From Pelomonas sp052436255 (GTDB lineage: Bacteria > Pseudomonadota > Gammaproteobacteria > Burkholderiales > Burkholderiaceae_C): a stretch of 64,000 bases of DNA. A program made the position numbers and the translations under genes. The notes beneath the pieces are model-generated. The model searched no databases, was not told the DNA's origin, and worked only from the letters and a program-made list of their open reading frames with translations. This document shows, piece by piece, positions 1-12,679 of the stretch (positions within the stretch are counted from its first letter, which is position 1; each line of letters opens with the position of its first letter). Location: the NCBI GenBank assembly GCA_052436255.1, contig JBQVNP010000012.1:1-64000 (forward strand). The letters are read 5' to 3'.

Positions 1-1110
1 GCCTGGCGCGCCTCGGCCAGCGCGGCGAGGGTGCCGGCGACGTCGGTGCTGGCGCCAAGACCCGGCCCCAGGCCGAGATGGCGCAGCAGGGCCAGCGTGG
101 CCTCGCGGCTGTCGGCGCGCGCCTTGGCCAGCAGCAGGCGCACGGGCTCCAGAGCCGGCGGCGGCGTACCGCCCGGGTCCAGCGGCAGGGCCAGGCGGAT
201 CTCGAAACTGCTGCCGCGGCCGGGCTGGCTCTGCACATCCAGGCTGCCGCCCATCAGCTCGACGAGGCGGCGCGTGATGGCCAGCCCCAGGCCCGGGCCG
301 CCGTAGCGCCGCGGGATGGAGGCGTCACCCTGCCGGAGCTCGCTGAACAGCGCATCAAGCTGTTCTGCGCTCATGCCGACGCCGCTGTCCTGCACGGTGA
401 TGCTCAGCGGCACGCGGCCCTGGGTGTCGCCGGGGTGGGTGGCCAGGCGCAGCCGCACCTCGCCGGCCGGCGTGAACTTGAGTGCGTTGGACAACAGGTT
501 GACCAGCACCTGCTGCAGCCGCAGCGCGTCGCCGCGCAGCTGGCCGCGCGCGCCCAGCAGGCTGGCGTCGGCCCAGTCACAGATCAGCGCGACGTCGGGG
601 TTCGCGTGCACCGGGCGCACCAGCTCGATCGCCTGGGCGACGACGTCCTCCAGCCGCAACGGCTGGGATTCGATCTCCATCTGGCCGGCTTCGATCTTGG
701 ACACGTCCAGCGCGTCGTTGATGAGGCTGAGCAACATGCGCGAGGCCGCGTCGGCCTTGGTGAGCAGGTCGCGCTGCTCGGCCGTCAGCGGGGTCTGCAA
801 CGCCAGCTGTGTCATGCCCATGACGGTGTTCATCGGCGTGCGGATCTCGTGGCTGATCTGGGCGAGGAAGCGGGTCCTGGCGTCGGTGGCGGCCTGGGTG
901 CTGGCGATCAGCGCCCGGCTGTCATCGACATGCCGGCGCAGCATGAAGACGCACAGCAGCGGCAGCGGCAACAACAGGACGGTGAGGACGAGGGCCGCGT
1001 CGACGGACGGGCCGCCTGCGCTGCGCAGGCTCCAGAGCAGGGCCAGCAGCGCGAGCAGCGCCGCCATGGCAACCCAGAGAAGGCCGAGCGTGAGCGTGCG
1101 CTGGTGCATG
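1..1110 (-). CDS. Membrane sensor histidine kinase, C-terminus cut by window edge
   Basis: This is the first 370 codons of a gene that continues past base 1. Two hydrophobic segments (about residues 7-28 and 38-57) are followed by a HisKA domain with the H-box SHEIRTPM (His87) and a HATPase_c domain with an N-box (LLSNALKF), a G1 box (DSGVGM) and a G2 box written GGPGLGLAI, with Pro where Thr is usual. A further segment starting near residue 335 looks like the beginning of a receiver or pseudo-receiver, so the full protein is probably a hybrid kinase. There is almost no periplasmic loop, so sensing is likely in the membrane or through a partner. It is transcribed away from the kinase cluster that starts at 1249. 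Confidence 0.85.
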
Positions 1111-1248
1111 GGCGGTGGTGTGAGAGCTGGCCAATTATGGTTGCGCGCCAAAGGGCGAATGTGCGCCGGATTGCCCTCCCACGCCCTGGGGAAAGCCCCG
1201 GGACGACCTCTGCCATGCCGCATGGGCCAGCGGGTATCCTGATCCGCC

Positions 1249-2415
1249 ATGCCTCTCATCCTTGTCGTCGACGACCAGCCGAGCAACATCCACGCGCTGT
1301 ATCAATTGCTGGTGGACGAATGCGAGGTCTCCATGGCCACCAGCGGCGCCGAGGCGCTGGCTTACTGCGCCCAGCAACTGCCCGACCTGATCCTGCTCGA
1401 CGTGCTGATGCCCGCGATGAGCGGCTACGAAGTCTGCGACCGCCTCAAGGCCGATCCGCGCACGCGCGGTGTTCCCGTCATCTTCGTCACCGTGCAGGGC
1501 AGCGCCACCGACGAGGCCCAGGGTTTTGCGCATGGCGCGGTCGACTACATCCCCAAGCCCTTCGTCGACGTCGTCGTGAAGGCACGGGTGCGCACGCAGC
1601 TAGCGCTCAAGCTCGCCTCGGAAAGCTTCGCGCGCTCGCAGATAGAACTCTTCCAACGCGACAAACTCGCCTCGGTGGGCCGCACCATCGCCGGCATTGC
1701 CCAGGAGCTCAGCTCGCCGCTGGGCAATGCCCTGATCTCGGCCTGCACGCTGCAGGACGACCTGGCCCACCTGCGCGGCCTGGCGGGCACCAGCAACATC
1801 AGGCGCAGCGACCTGGACAAGCATCTGCGCGTCAGCGAGGAGAGCGTCGGCCTGGTGCTGTCCAACCTGCAGCGCACGCTGTCCATCGTCGACTCCTTCC
1901 TGCAGTCCACGGCCGACAACTTCGGCGACCAGCGCCGCAGCTTCTCGCTGCTGGAGCTGGTGCACGAGGTCGTGGCCAGCCTGGCGCCCGCCCTCGACAC
2001 CCACAAGGTCACATGCGAGCTCGACGTCATGGATGACCTGCATCTGTTGAGCTTCCGCGGCGCACTGGCCAAGGTGCTGACCACGCTGATCCAGAACGCC
2101 ATCAAGCACGCCTATCGCGAGGCCGGCGGCGAAGTCCGCCTGCGCGTGCGCCCGCTGGGCACCGACCAGCTCGTCGTCACCGTGCAGGACCACGGCGTTG
2201 GCATCCCGCCCGGCATGCTGGGTCGCGTGTTCGACCCCTTCTTCTCGACGCGCTTCAGCAGCAGCCGCAGCGAGCCGGGGCTCTACATCGTGCGCAACCT
2301 GGTCACCTTTGCCCTGGGCGGCCAGATCCAGGTCGAATCCACGCCCGGGCTGGGCACGACCGTCAGGCTGACCTTGCCACTCATTTCGCCCGAGGCGCGG
2401 CGCGCGGTGGGCTGA
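1249..2415 (+). CDS. Receiver domain fused to a degenerate histidine kinase core
   Basis: The 388-residue soluble protein starts with a CheY-like receiver (acidic pair near residues 8-9, phospho-acceptor Asp51 in LLDVLMP, Lys in the IPKPF motif). A short helical linker and a kinase core follow. The dimerisation segment reads AGIAQELSSPLGNAL: the position normally held by the phosphorylated His of AxHEL/I-NPLG is Gln152. The ATPase part keeps an N-box (LIQNAIKHAY) and a G1-like DHGVGIP, but the G2 box is reduced to EPGLYIV. The domain order is receiver then kinase, with no DNA-binding output. It is probably a pseudokinase or a receiver-controlled adaptor. The stop overlaps the next start by one base (TGATG), so the two are likely co-translated. 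Confidence 0.85.
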   Translation: MPLILVVDDQPSNIHALYQLLVDECEVSMATSGAEALAYCAQQLPDLILLDVLMPAMSGYEVCDRLKADPRTRGVPVIFVTVQGSATDEAQGFAHGAVDYIPKPFVDVVVKARVRTQLALKLASESFARSQIELFQRDKLASVGRTIAGIAQELSSPLGNALISACTLQDDLAHLRGLAGTSNIRRSDLDKHLRVSEESVGLVLSNLQRTLSIVDSFLQSTADNFGDQRRSFSLLELVHEVVASLAPALDTHKVTCELDVMDDLHLLSFRGALAKVLTTLIQNAIKHAYREAGGEVRLRVRPLGTDQLVVTVQDHGVGIPPGMLGRVFDPFFSTRFSSSRSEPGLYIVRNLVTFALGGQIQVESTPGLGTTVRLTLPLISPEARRAVG

Positions 2416-3659
2416 TGCGGGTGCCGCTGCGCACCCGACTGGCGCTGCTGGGTGGCCTGCTGCTGGCACTGGCCGCGGGGCTGGCGATTTATCTGGCACA
2501 AAGGCCCTCGGCCGAAGCCGCCCGCGGTCCCATCGTCATCGGCCTGTTGCAGGCGCTCAGCGGCCCGATGGCGCGGACCGAGGCGCCGCTGGTCGCTGTG
2601 GTCAAAATGGCCACCGACGAGATCAACGCCAGCGGGGGGCTGCTGGGCCGCCGCGTCGAGCTGAAGATCGAGGACACGCGCGGCGACCCGCGCGTCGCCG
2701 CAGCCGCGGCGGAGCGACTCATCTCGACCGACCGCGCCGTCGCCTTGTTCGGCTGCTGGTCTTCGGCCTGCCGCCTGGCCGTCAAGCCCGTCGTCGAGAC
2801 GCACCGGCACCTGCTCTTCTACCCGCTGGCGCATGAAGGCATGGAGCAGTCTCGGCACATCATCTACACCGGCCCGACGCCCAACCAGCAAGTGTTGCCC
2901 GCGGCCGCCTGGGCGCTGCAGGGATTTGGCCGGCGTGTCTATCTGGTCGGCACCGACGGCCTCTACCCTAGGCGCGTGCACGCCGTGTTGCGCGACTTCA
3001 TCGCCCTCGGCGGCGGCGAGGTGCTCGGTGAGCGCTTCGTGCCGCAGGCTGGCACGGACATGTCGGCCGTCATCGATGACCTGCAGAGGCTGCAGCCCGA
3101 TGTCGTCCTCAGCACGGTCAGTGGCCTGAGCAACGGGGCCTTCTTCGACGCGCTGGTCGCCGCGGCGTTGACCGACCTGCCGCTGCTGTCCTTCCGCGCC
3201 GCCGAGCCCGAGATGCAGGCCTTTGGCGGCGGGCGGCTGGACCGGCACTTCACGGCCTGGGGCTATCTGCAGAGCCAGCCCGGGCCGGCCAACCAGGCTT
3301 TCCTGGCACGCCTGCAGCGCAGCCAGGGCCAAGCCGCGCAAGCCAGCGACCCGGCGGTGTCGGCCTATGTGAGCGTGCTGCTCTGGGCGGCCGCGGTGCG
3401 CGAGGTGGGCAGCGCGCAGACCGAAACGGTCAATGCCAACGTGCTGCAGCAGACCGTCTCGGCGCCGCAGGGCTTTGCTGCGGTGGACAGCCGCACGCGC
3501 CACCTGTGGCGCCAGCTGCGCATCGCCCAGGCCCAGCCCGGCGGCCAGCTCAGCGAGGTCTTCTTGCTGCCGGGCCACATACGGCCTGAGCCGTGGCCGG
3601 CGTTCCGGTCCCAGGCGCATTGGAAGGCCGCGCTGGCGCGCGCCGATGCGAGGCCGTGA
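2415..3659 (+). CDS. UrtA/AmiC-type periplasmic binding protein, membrane anchored
   Basis: This is a 414-residue type I periplasmic binding protein of the branched-chain amino acid/urea/amide group (Peripla_BP_5/6 fold). An N-terminal hydrophobic segment (about residues 8-28) acts as a signal or anchor. The mature part opens with GPIVIGLLQALSG and carries the family-typical stretches EINASGGLLGR and FGCWSSACR, followed by PLAHEGMEQS. No permease or ATPase gene of an ABC importer is nearby. The flanking genes are instead a receiver-kinase and a hybrid kinase with a periplasmic domain. The simplest inference is that it is a ligand receptor for the kinase downstream rather than a transport subunit. 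The ligand cannot be told from sequence. Confidence 0.8.
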   Translation: MRVPLRTRLALLGGLLLALAAGLAIYLAQRPSAEAARGPIVIGLLQALSGPMARTEAPLVAVVKMATDEINASGGLLGRRVELKIEDTRGDPRVAAAAAERLISTDRAVALFGCWSSACRLAVKPVVETHRHLLFYPLAHEGMEQSRHIIYTGPTPNQQVLPAAAWALQGFGRRVYLVGTDGLYPRRVHAVLRDFIALGGGEVLGERFVPQAGTDMSAVIDDLQRLQPDVVLSTVSGLSNGAFFDALVAAALTDLPLLSFRAAEPEMQAFGGGRLDRHFTAWGYLQSQPGPANQAFLARLQRSQGQAAQASDPAVSAYVSVLLWAAAVREVGSAQTETVNANVLQQTVSAPQGFAAVDSRTRHLWRQLRIAQAQPGGQLSEVFLLPGHIRPEPWPAFRSQAHWKAALARADARP

Positions 3660-3687
3660 GGAGCATGAGGACGATGGGGGCCGCGCC

Positions 3688-7464
<3,777 letters not shown>

Positions 7465-7500
7465 CCGGCAAGTACCGTTCCCACGGCTTGGCTGCGTACA

Positions 7501-7517
7501 ATGAGAATCATTCTCAT
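7501..7517. promoter_or_regulatory. Fur box upstream of feoA
   Basis: The 17-base sequence ATGAGAATCATTCTCAT is a perfect inverted repeat (8-1-8) and matches the classical Fur operator core. It lies 30 bases before the feoA start. A TACAAT hexamer at 7497-7502 could be the -10 element, so bound Fur-Fe(II) would block RNA polymerase. Repression of feoAB in iron-replete cells is the expected outcome. Confidence 0.88.
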
Positions 7518-7546
7518 CAAAGCGGCGTGCCCGTCGATCCCAATCC

Positions 7547-7807
7547 ATGTCCGAGCCGCTGCAATCCAGCCTCGCCGCCGCCCCCGCCGGGCAGGCGCTG
7601 ACGGTCAACCAGGTCCGCGCGCCCGCGCATTCGCCGGAATGGGCTGGCTGGCTGGCTGACCTGGGTTTCTTGCCAGGCGAAGCCGTGCGCGTGCTGCGCA
7701 ACGGCGCCCGGCCGACGGCCAACCTGGTCGTGCGCGTCGGTCAGTCGACGTTCGCGTTGAGGCATGCCGAGGCTGAATGCATCACCGTGACACCGCGCAA
7801 TGGTTGA
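7547..7807 (+). CDS. feoA: FeoA, ferrous iron transport accessory protein
   Basis: This 86-residue cytosolic SH3-like protein works with FeoB in Fe(II) uptake. The FeoA signature is the LADLGFLPGEAVRVLRNG region, followed by a short beta-rich tail ending in the conserved ALRHAEA segment that leads to a terminal strand. It lies directly downstream of a perfect Fur box and overlaps feoB by 8 bases. The N-terminus, with about 14 residues of Ala/Gln-rich sequence before the domain, is a little longer than in enteric FeoA. No feoC is seen in the cluster. Confidence 0.93.
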   Translation: MSEPLQSSLAAAPAGQALTVNQVRAPAHSPEWAGWLADLGFLPGEAVRVLRNGARPTANLVVRVGQSTFALRHAEAECITVTPRNG

Positions 7808-9671
7808 GGCGGTCGTTCATGTGCACCGCGGTGGCAAGCTCGTCGCCCTTGTCGGCAACCCCAACTGCGGCAAGACGGCCCTGTTCAACGGGCTGACCGG
7901 CAGCCACCAGAAGGTCGCCAATTACGCCGGCGTGACCGTCGAGCGCAAGGAAGGCCGGCTGGTCACTGCCGCCGGCAAGACGCTGCGGCTGCTGGACCTG
8001 CCCGGCACCTACAGCCTGCACCCGCGCTCGCCCGACGAGCGTGTCACCTGCGACGTGCTGGCCGGCCGCGCCCACGGCGAGAAGCGCCCCGACCTGGTGG
8101 TCTGCGTGCTCGACGCGACCAACCTGCGCCGCAACCTGCGCCTGCTGCTGGCGGTGCGCCGCCTGGGCCTGCCGGTGGTCGTCGCACTCAACATGGCCGA
8201 CCTTGCCGCCCGACGCGGGCTCAAGATCGAGCCCGCCGCGCTGGGTGCCCAGCTGGGCCTGCCGGTCGTGCGCACCGTGGCCATCCACAGGGAAGGCTTG
8301 GACGAACTGCGCGCCGTGCTGGACCGGCCCGAGGTCTGGCAAGCCCCGCCCCTGGCCGCGAGCGCGGAGCCGCCGGTGGATGACCATGCCACCGTCAAGA
8401 CCTTGCTGCGCACGCTGGACCTGGATGAAGAGTTGCCCACGCTGCCCGGTGACCGTGTTGACCGCCTGCTGATGCACCCGGTGGCGGGCTCGGGCATCCT
8501 GGCCGTGCTGCTGTTCCTGCTCTTCCAGGCGGTGTTCTCCTGGGCCGAGGCGCCCATGGGCCTCATCGAGGGCGGCATGGCCTGGCTGGGCGAGCAGGTC
8601 GGCCACTTCATCCCCGCAGGCTGGTTTCGCAGCCTCATCGTCGACGGCATCATTGCCGGCGCCGGCGGTGTGCTGGTCTTCCTGCCGCAGATCCTGATCC
8701 TGTTCTTCTTCATCCTGGTGTTGGAGGAGTCGGGCTATCTGCCGCGTGCGGCGCTGCTGCTCGACCGCCTGATGGGCAGCGTCGGCCTGTCGGGGCGCAG
8801 CTTCATCCCGTTGCTGTCCAGCTTCGCCTGCGCCATTCCCGGCGTGATGGCTACGCGCTCCATCGCGAACCCGCGCGACCGCCTGGTCACCATCATGATC
8901 GCGCCGCTGATGACCTGCTCGGCACGCCTGCCGGTCTATGCACTGCTGATCGGCGCCTTCATCCCCAGTCGCGAGGTCGGCGGCTTCGAGCTGCAAGGGC
9001 TGGTGTTGTTCGGGCTCTACCTGGCCGGCATCGTCGGCGCCATGACCGTCGCCTGGGCGCTCAAGCGCTTCACCCGCAGCGGCCGGCTGGTGCGTCCGTT
9101 GATGATGGAGCTGCCGAGCTACCACTGGCCGCACCCGCGCTCCATCGCCATCGGCCTGTGGCAGCGCGCCGTCATTTTCATCCAGCGCGTGGGCGGCATC
9201 ATCCTCGTGCTGACGCTGGCGCTGTGGCTGCTGTCGAGCTTTCCCGGCGCGCCGGAAGGCGCCACGGGCGCACCGATCCAGTACAGCATCGCCGGCTACC
9301 TCGGCGCCGGGCTGGCCACGATCTTCGAGCCCATCGGCTTCAACTGGCAGATCAGCCTGGCCCTGGTGCCGGGTCTTGCCGCGCGCGAAGTCGCCGTCAG
9401 CGCGCTGGGCACGGTGTATGCGCTGTCGGCCACGGGCGACGACACGGCGGTGGCCCTGATGCCGCTGATCGCCCAGAGCTGGAGCCTGGCGACGGCCCTG
9501 TCGCTGCTGGCCTGGTATGTATTTGCGCCGCAATGCATCGCGACGCTGGCGGCCATCAAGCGCGAGACCGGCGGCTACAAAATGCCGCTGATCGTGGCGG
9601 GCTATTTGTTCGGGCTGGCCTATCTGGCGTCGTTCATCACCTACCGGACGGCGCTCTACCTCGGCGGCTGA
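7800..9671 (+). CDS. feoB: FeoB, ferrous iron transporter with GTPase domain
   Basis: FeoB is the inner-membrane Fe(II) permease. The N-terminal G domain shows G1 GNPNCGKT (residues 19-26), a G2 Thr in the YAGVTVE segment, G3 DLPG and the G4 NMAD, followed by a helical GDI region. The C-terminal part has multiple membrane helices with the two Gate motifs; FACAIPGVMATR and the PLMTCSARLPVY stretch carry the conserved Cys residues. At 623 residues it belongs to the shorter FeoB forms. It is translationally coupled to feoA by an 8-base overlap and ends 16 bases inside the convergent cyclophilin gene. Confidence 0.96.
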   Translation: MVEAVVHVHRGGKLVALVGNPNCGKTALFNGLTGSHQKVANYAGVTVERKEGRLVTAAGKTLRLLDLPGTYSLHPRSPDERVTCDVLAGRAHGEKRPDLVVCVLDATNLRRNLRLLLAVRRLGLPVVVALNMADLAARRGLKIEPAALGAQLGLPVVRTVAIHREGLDELRAVLDRPEVWQAPPLAASAEPPVDDHATVKTLLRTLDLDEELPTLPGDRVDRLLMHPVAGSGILAVLLFLLFQAVFSWAEAPMGLIEGGMAWLGEQVGHFIPAGWFRSLIVDGIIAGAGGVLVFLPQILILFFFILVLEESGYLPRAALLLDRLMGSVGLSGRSFIPLLSSFACAIPGVMATRSIANPRDRLVTIMIAPLMTCSARLPVYALLIGAFIPSREVGGFELQGLVLFGLYLAGIVGAMTVAWALKRFTRSGRLVRPLMMELPSYHWPHPRSIAIGLWQRAVIFIQRVGGIILVLTLALWLLSSFPGAPEGATGAPIQYSIAGYLGAGLATIFEPIGFNWQISLALVPGLAAREVAVSALGTVYALSATGDDTAVALMPLIAQSWSLATALSLLAWYVFAPQCIATLAAIKRETGGYKMPLIVAGYLFGLAYLASFITYRTALYLGG

Positions 9672-10603
9672 GCGGCCGTCGCGGCGCGCGTCGGTACGGA
9701 GGCGCTGCAAATCTCGATGTGGCCCGGGCTGTGCACGAACCAGCCGCTGCGGTAGCGGCGCGCGTCCAGCAACTGCGTCCAGGTCTTGGACTCGGTCTTC
9801 AGCACCTGCAGGGCCGGCCGCTCGGGCACCGGCACTTCGGCCAGCAGGCGCACGCGCTGGATGCCGGTGCGCTGTTCGGGCTTGTCGTAGAAGCCCATGG
9901 CGGCCGTGCCACGGGGCAGGGCGGACAGCAGCTCCATGCCTTTGAGCACGCGACCGACGAGGGTGATGTTCAGGTCCAGCCCGCGCGGCGCCTGGCCGAT
10001 GACCACATAAAGCTCGGCGCCGTTGCTCGAATCCACCGCATCGCCGCGGCCGGCCCCGACCATGCCGTAGCAATGCGCCAGCCAGGCCTTGCCGGTCTTG
10101 GGGTCGGCGGCCACCGGAAAGCCCTGCACGAAGCCGGTGCGCGGCGCCCAGCCGTCCGGGTCGGGCAGCCTGGCAAAGCCGGCGCCCTTGCCGATGCGGT
10201 CCAGCGGCACCGAGAACTCGGCCGGCAGCTTGGCGCTGGCGCCGGCCGGCAGTGCCTTGGCCTTGGTCGCGTCCTCGCCGTCGGGGTCGCCCCATTGGGT
10301 GACGAAGTTGTCCTGCACCCGCACGACGGCCAGGCCGTCCCAGTAGCCGCCACGGGCCAGCGCGCGGATGTTGGCGGCGTGGGCGGGTGCGAAGCGGGGG
10401 GCCAGCTCGATGATGACCTGGCCTGAGGCAAGTTCCATCAGCAGCGTGTTCTGCGGGTCCAGCGCGCGCCAGTCGCTGGCGGGCGAGGCGGCGAGGATCT
10501 GCTGCGCCGTCTTCTTGGGCGCCGCCGGCTGCTTCTTGGGCGGCGCGGCGGTGGCGGTGGACAACAGGCCGGCCAGCGCCAGCATCAGGGCAAGGTTTCT
10601 CAT
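9656..10603 (-). CDS. Exported cyclophilin-type peptidyl-prolyl isomerase
   Basis: This 315-residue protein has a Sec signal peptide (cleavage probably after ATAA near residue 20), a Pro/Lys-rich linker and a cyclophilin-like domain. Family features are the ELAPRFAPAHAANIRALARGGYWDG opening strand-helix, a VQDNFVTQWGDP segment that corresponds to the substrate-binding FxxxxQGGDP, and GNxxT-like loops later (ELYVVIGQAPRGLDLN). The catalytic Arg/Gln region is diverged (VVRVQDNFVTQWGD), so isomerase activity is likely but not certain. It acts in the periplasm. It is the last gene of a minus-strand set with the unknown protein and the GH43 enzyme. Confidence 0.82.
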   Translation of the reverse strand: MRNLALMLALAGLLSTATAAPPKKQPAAPKKTAQQILAASPASDWRALDPQNTLLMELASGQVIIELAPRFAPAHAANIRALARGGYWDGLAVVRVQDNFVTQWGDPDGEDATKAKALPAGASAKLPAEFSVPLDRIGKGAGFARLPDPDGWAPRTGFVQGFPVAADPKTGKAWLAHCYGMVGAGRGDAVDSSNGAELYVVIGQAPRGLDLNITLVGRVLKGMELLSALPRGTAAMGFYDKPEQRTGIQRVRLLAEVPVPERPALQVLKTESKTWTQLLDARRYRSGWFVHSPGHIEICSASVPTRAATAAQPPR

Positions 10604-10639
10604 GGGCGCCGAGCTTAACGGCGCCCGTGCGCCGCAGGC

Positions 10640-11509
10640 TCAGGATGGCGGCACGAAGCGGCCCAGCTCGCGCGCCCGTAACGCCGCGGCCACGCGGACT
10701 GCCAGCGCGTGCGCGGCGGCGGCCTCCTGGTCGAAGCGCGAGCCCGTGCAGCCGTCGCCGCGCAGGCAGGCCAGCCAGACCTCGGGGTCGCGCTCATCGC
10801 AGGCCAGGCCGAAGTGGCAGGGCAGCAGGCGCAGCGCGGCGGATGCCGTGGCGCGGTCGGCCTCGCTGTCGAAGCGCTGGCCGTCGAAGTACAGCGTCGG
10901 CTCACCGGCCATGCGGCGCCGCAGCAGGCGCTCGCCGAGTTCGTCGAGCAACAAGGCGTCGGGCCGCGCGAACACGGCCTGCAGCAACGCGGCGTCGTCG
11001 TGGTCGGACTGCTGCACGGCCAGCAGCGGGTCGACGGCCGGCGCCTCGTCGGGCGCGATGTTGACCAGGGCCAGCCACTCCGCATTCGCGAACTGGCCGC
11101 AGCCGGCGGCCAGCGCAGCCTGGCGGGCGACGGCACGCTGGTGGCGGGCATCGTTGGCGTCGGGCGGCCGCTCGGGCGCGGGCAGGCCGGCCAGCAGTGC
11201 ACAGCGCCGCGCAAGCGCACGGGCATACAGGCGCCCACCGTCGAGGCGAGCCGCCAGCGCGGCATGCACGCTGGCCCGCAGCGCGGCCTCCGGTGCAGCC
11301 AGCAAGCCGGTCAGGTCCACGGGGGCCGGCTGGGCTGCCGCCGCCATGGCAGGCATGGCTGGGCGTGGCGTTTCAACCGTCGTCAACGCAGGGGCTGGCG
11401 TGGCGACGGCAGCCGGACCGGCGGGCTCGACCCGTGTCGTCGGCTGCCCCCACCACGCCCAGGCCAGCAGCGCCAGGCCGAGGGCCAGTGCGGCGGGCGG
11501 CGCGCTCAC
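10640..11509 (-). CDS. Unknown exported or anchored Cys-containing protein
   Basis: I do not recognise the family. From GTG 11509 the protein has 289 residues. GTG 11509 overlaps the upstream GH43 stop as GTGA; an ATG at 11527 is an alternative that adds 6 residues. A hydrophobic N-terminus (ALALGLALLAWAWWG) is followed by an Ala/Pro/Thr-rich linker, then a mainly helical domain with five or more cysteines, several in the C-terminal third (LLPCHFGLAC, WLACLRGDGC). The Cys pattern and export signal suggest a disulphide-stabilised periplasmic domain. Context gives little: GH43 enzyme upstream, cyclophilin 36 bases downstream. Confidence 0.7.
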   Translation of the reverse strand: MSAPPAALALGLALLAWAWWGQPTTRVEPAGPAAVATPAPALTTVETPRPAMPAMAAAAQPAPVDLTGLLAAPEAALRASVHAALAARLDGGRLYARALARRCALLAGLPAPERPPDANDARHQRAVARQAALAAGCGQFANAEWLALVNIAPDEAPAVDPLLAVQQSDHDDAALLQAVFARPDALLLDELGERLLRRRMAGEPTLYFDGQRFDSEADRATASAALRLLPCHFGLACDERDPEVWLACLRGDGCTGSRFDQEAAAAHALAVRVAAALRARELGRFVPPS

Positions 11510-12471
11510 CAGACCGCTTGCGGCCATCCGTCCGAACCCCAGGTCACGTTGCCGATGAAGAGCACCGGCGCGCCGTTGTTCTGCGCATCGTAGGCATGCC
11601 AGGCCATCACCGAGCCGTCGGCCAGCAAGGATTGACCGCCCGGGCCCTTGAAGCGGCTGCCGCTGGTGGCCAGCACGGTGCCCCCTCCGGACATCATGGA
11701 CTTGCCGGCCTTGTCGGCATAAGGGCCGGTGATGGAGGTCGAACGTCCGACGGTGATGTAGTAGGTGCTGTTCGCACCCTTGCAGCAGGCACCCTTGGAC
11801 GCGAACAGGTAGTACCAGCTGCCGCGGCGCACGACGAAGCCGTTCTCGATGCCGTTGACCGTGTCGCGGGCGATGTTGACCAGGCCGCCGGTGGGCGGCT
11901 TGAGGTTCACCTTGCTGACGCGGGTGATGTAGATGCCGTTCCAGAACGAGCCAAACACCAGGTAGGGGTCGCCATTGGCGGCCACCACGAAGGCCGGGTC
12001 GATGGCGTTGAAGCCGTCGCCGGACTTGGAGGTCAGGATGGCGCCCTGGTCCACCCACTGGCCTGCCGCGATGCCGCCGGCCGACGTCGTCAGGCCGATG
12101 GCCGACTTCTGCGAGCCGAAGCTGGAGACGGCGTAGTAGCAATAGCCCAGGCCGTTGTACTCGCCGCAGCCGGGCGCCCAGACCATGGCGGTCTTGTCAG
12201 CGGGCAGATAGGTCTTCCACCATGCCAGGCCGTTGCTGAAGATGGGGCCGCCCTGCGTCCAGGCGGTACCGTTGCTGGAGTACTTGACGGCGATGCCGCC
12301 GTTGTCGGTGGTCTCGAACACCCACCAGGTCGAGCTGGTCTTGTAGATGTGCGGGTCGTGGGTGCCGAGGGAGCCGGTCAGCGCCCATGGCGCGGCATGG
12401 CTGGAGGCCAGGCCGGCGGCGAGAGCGCAGCCGGTGGCAAAGCGCACCAAGCGCTTCAGGGTCAGGAACAT
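11506..12471 (-). CDS. Secreted GH43 family arabinanase-like glycosidase
   Basis: The protein has 321 residues with a signal peptide (about 26 residues, ending SSHA-A). The mature part is a five-bladed propeller of the GH43 endo-1,5-alpha-L-arabinanase type. The catalytic base Asp is in THDPHIYK, the pKa-tuning Asp in AIDPAFV, and the acid Glu in GIENGFVV. A CCKG motif after WYYLFAS is typical of arabinanases that act on plant arabinan. Its likely role is extracellular or periplasmic cleavage of arabinan. It is divergent from dnaE across an AT-rich intergenic region that probably holds its promoter. Confidence 0.88.
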   Translation of the reverse strand: MFLTLKRLVRFATGCALAAGLASSHAAPWALTGSLGTHDPHIYKTSSTWWVFETTDNGGIAVKYSSNGTAWTQGGPIFSNGLAWWKTYLPADKTAMVWAPGCGEYNGLGYCYYAVSSFGSQKSAIGLTTSAGGIAAGQWVDQGAILTSKSGDGFNAIDPAFVVAANGDPYLVFGSFWNGIYITRVSKVNLKPPTGGLVNIARDTVNGIENGFVVRRGSWYYLFASKGACCKGANSTYYITVGRSTSITGPYADKAGKSMMSGGGTVLATSGSRFKGPGGQSLLADGSVMAWHAYDAQNNGAPVLFIGNVTWGSDGWPQAVW

Positions 12472-12574
12472 GGGTTGTCTCCGTTCGAGTTGCCGGCCGC
12501 CTCGTCGTGCAGCCTGAATAGATTAAACATGACTACTTCGGCCTCGTAACCTCGCGGTAACGCCGATTCGAGAC

Positions 12575-12604
12575 TTGATATCGATTAAAAGTAATACTTA
12601 ATAT
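12575..12604 (+). promoter_or_regulatory. Candidate sigma-70 promoter for dnaE, with a palindrome inside
   Basis: TTGATA (12575-12580) and TAATAT (12599-12604) are separated by 18 bases in an AT-rich island between GH43 and dnaE. The spacer contains an 11-base palindrome AAGTAATACTT (12589-12599) that could be an operator. The start of transcription would be near 12611, about 70 bases before the dnaE ATG. Confidence 0.5.
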
Positions 12605-12679
12605 TCTTGGCCGGAAGCGTTTACGGCGCGTGCTGGCAGTGGCGACGAGCCGGGCCGGGCGGCTTCCTACAATGCCGCG

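Noticed and set aside
1184..1201. Short GC hairpin between the first two kinase genes
   Set aside because: It lacks a T-run and is short; in GC-rich DNA this is expected by chance.
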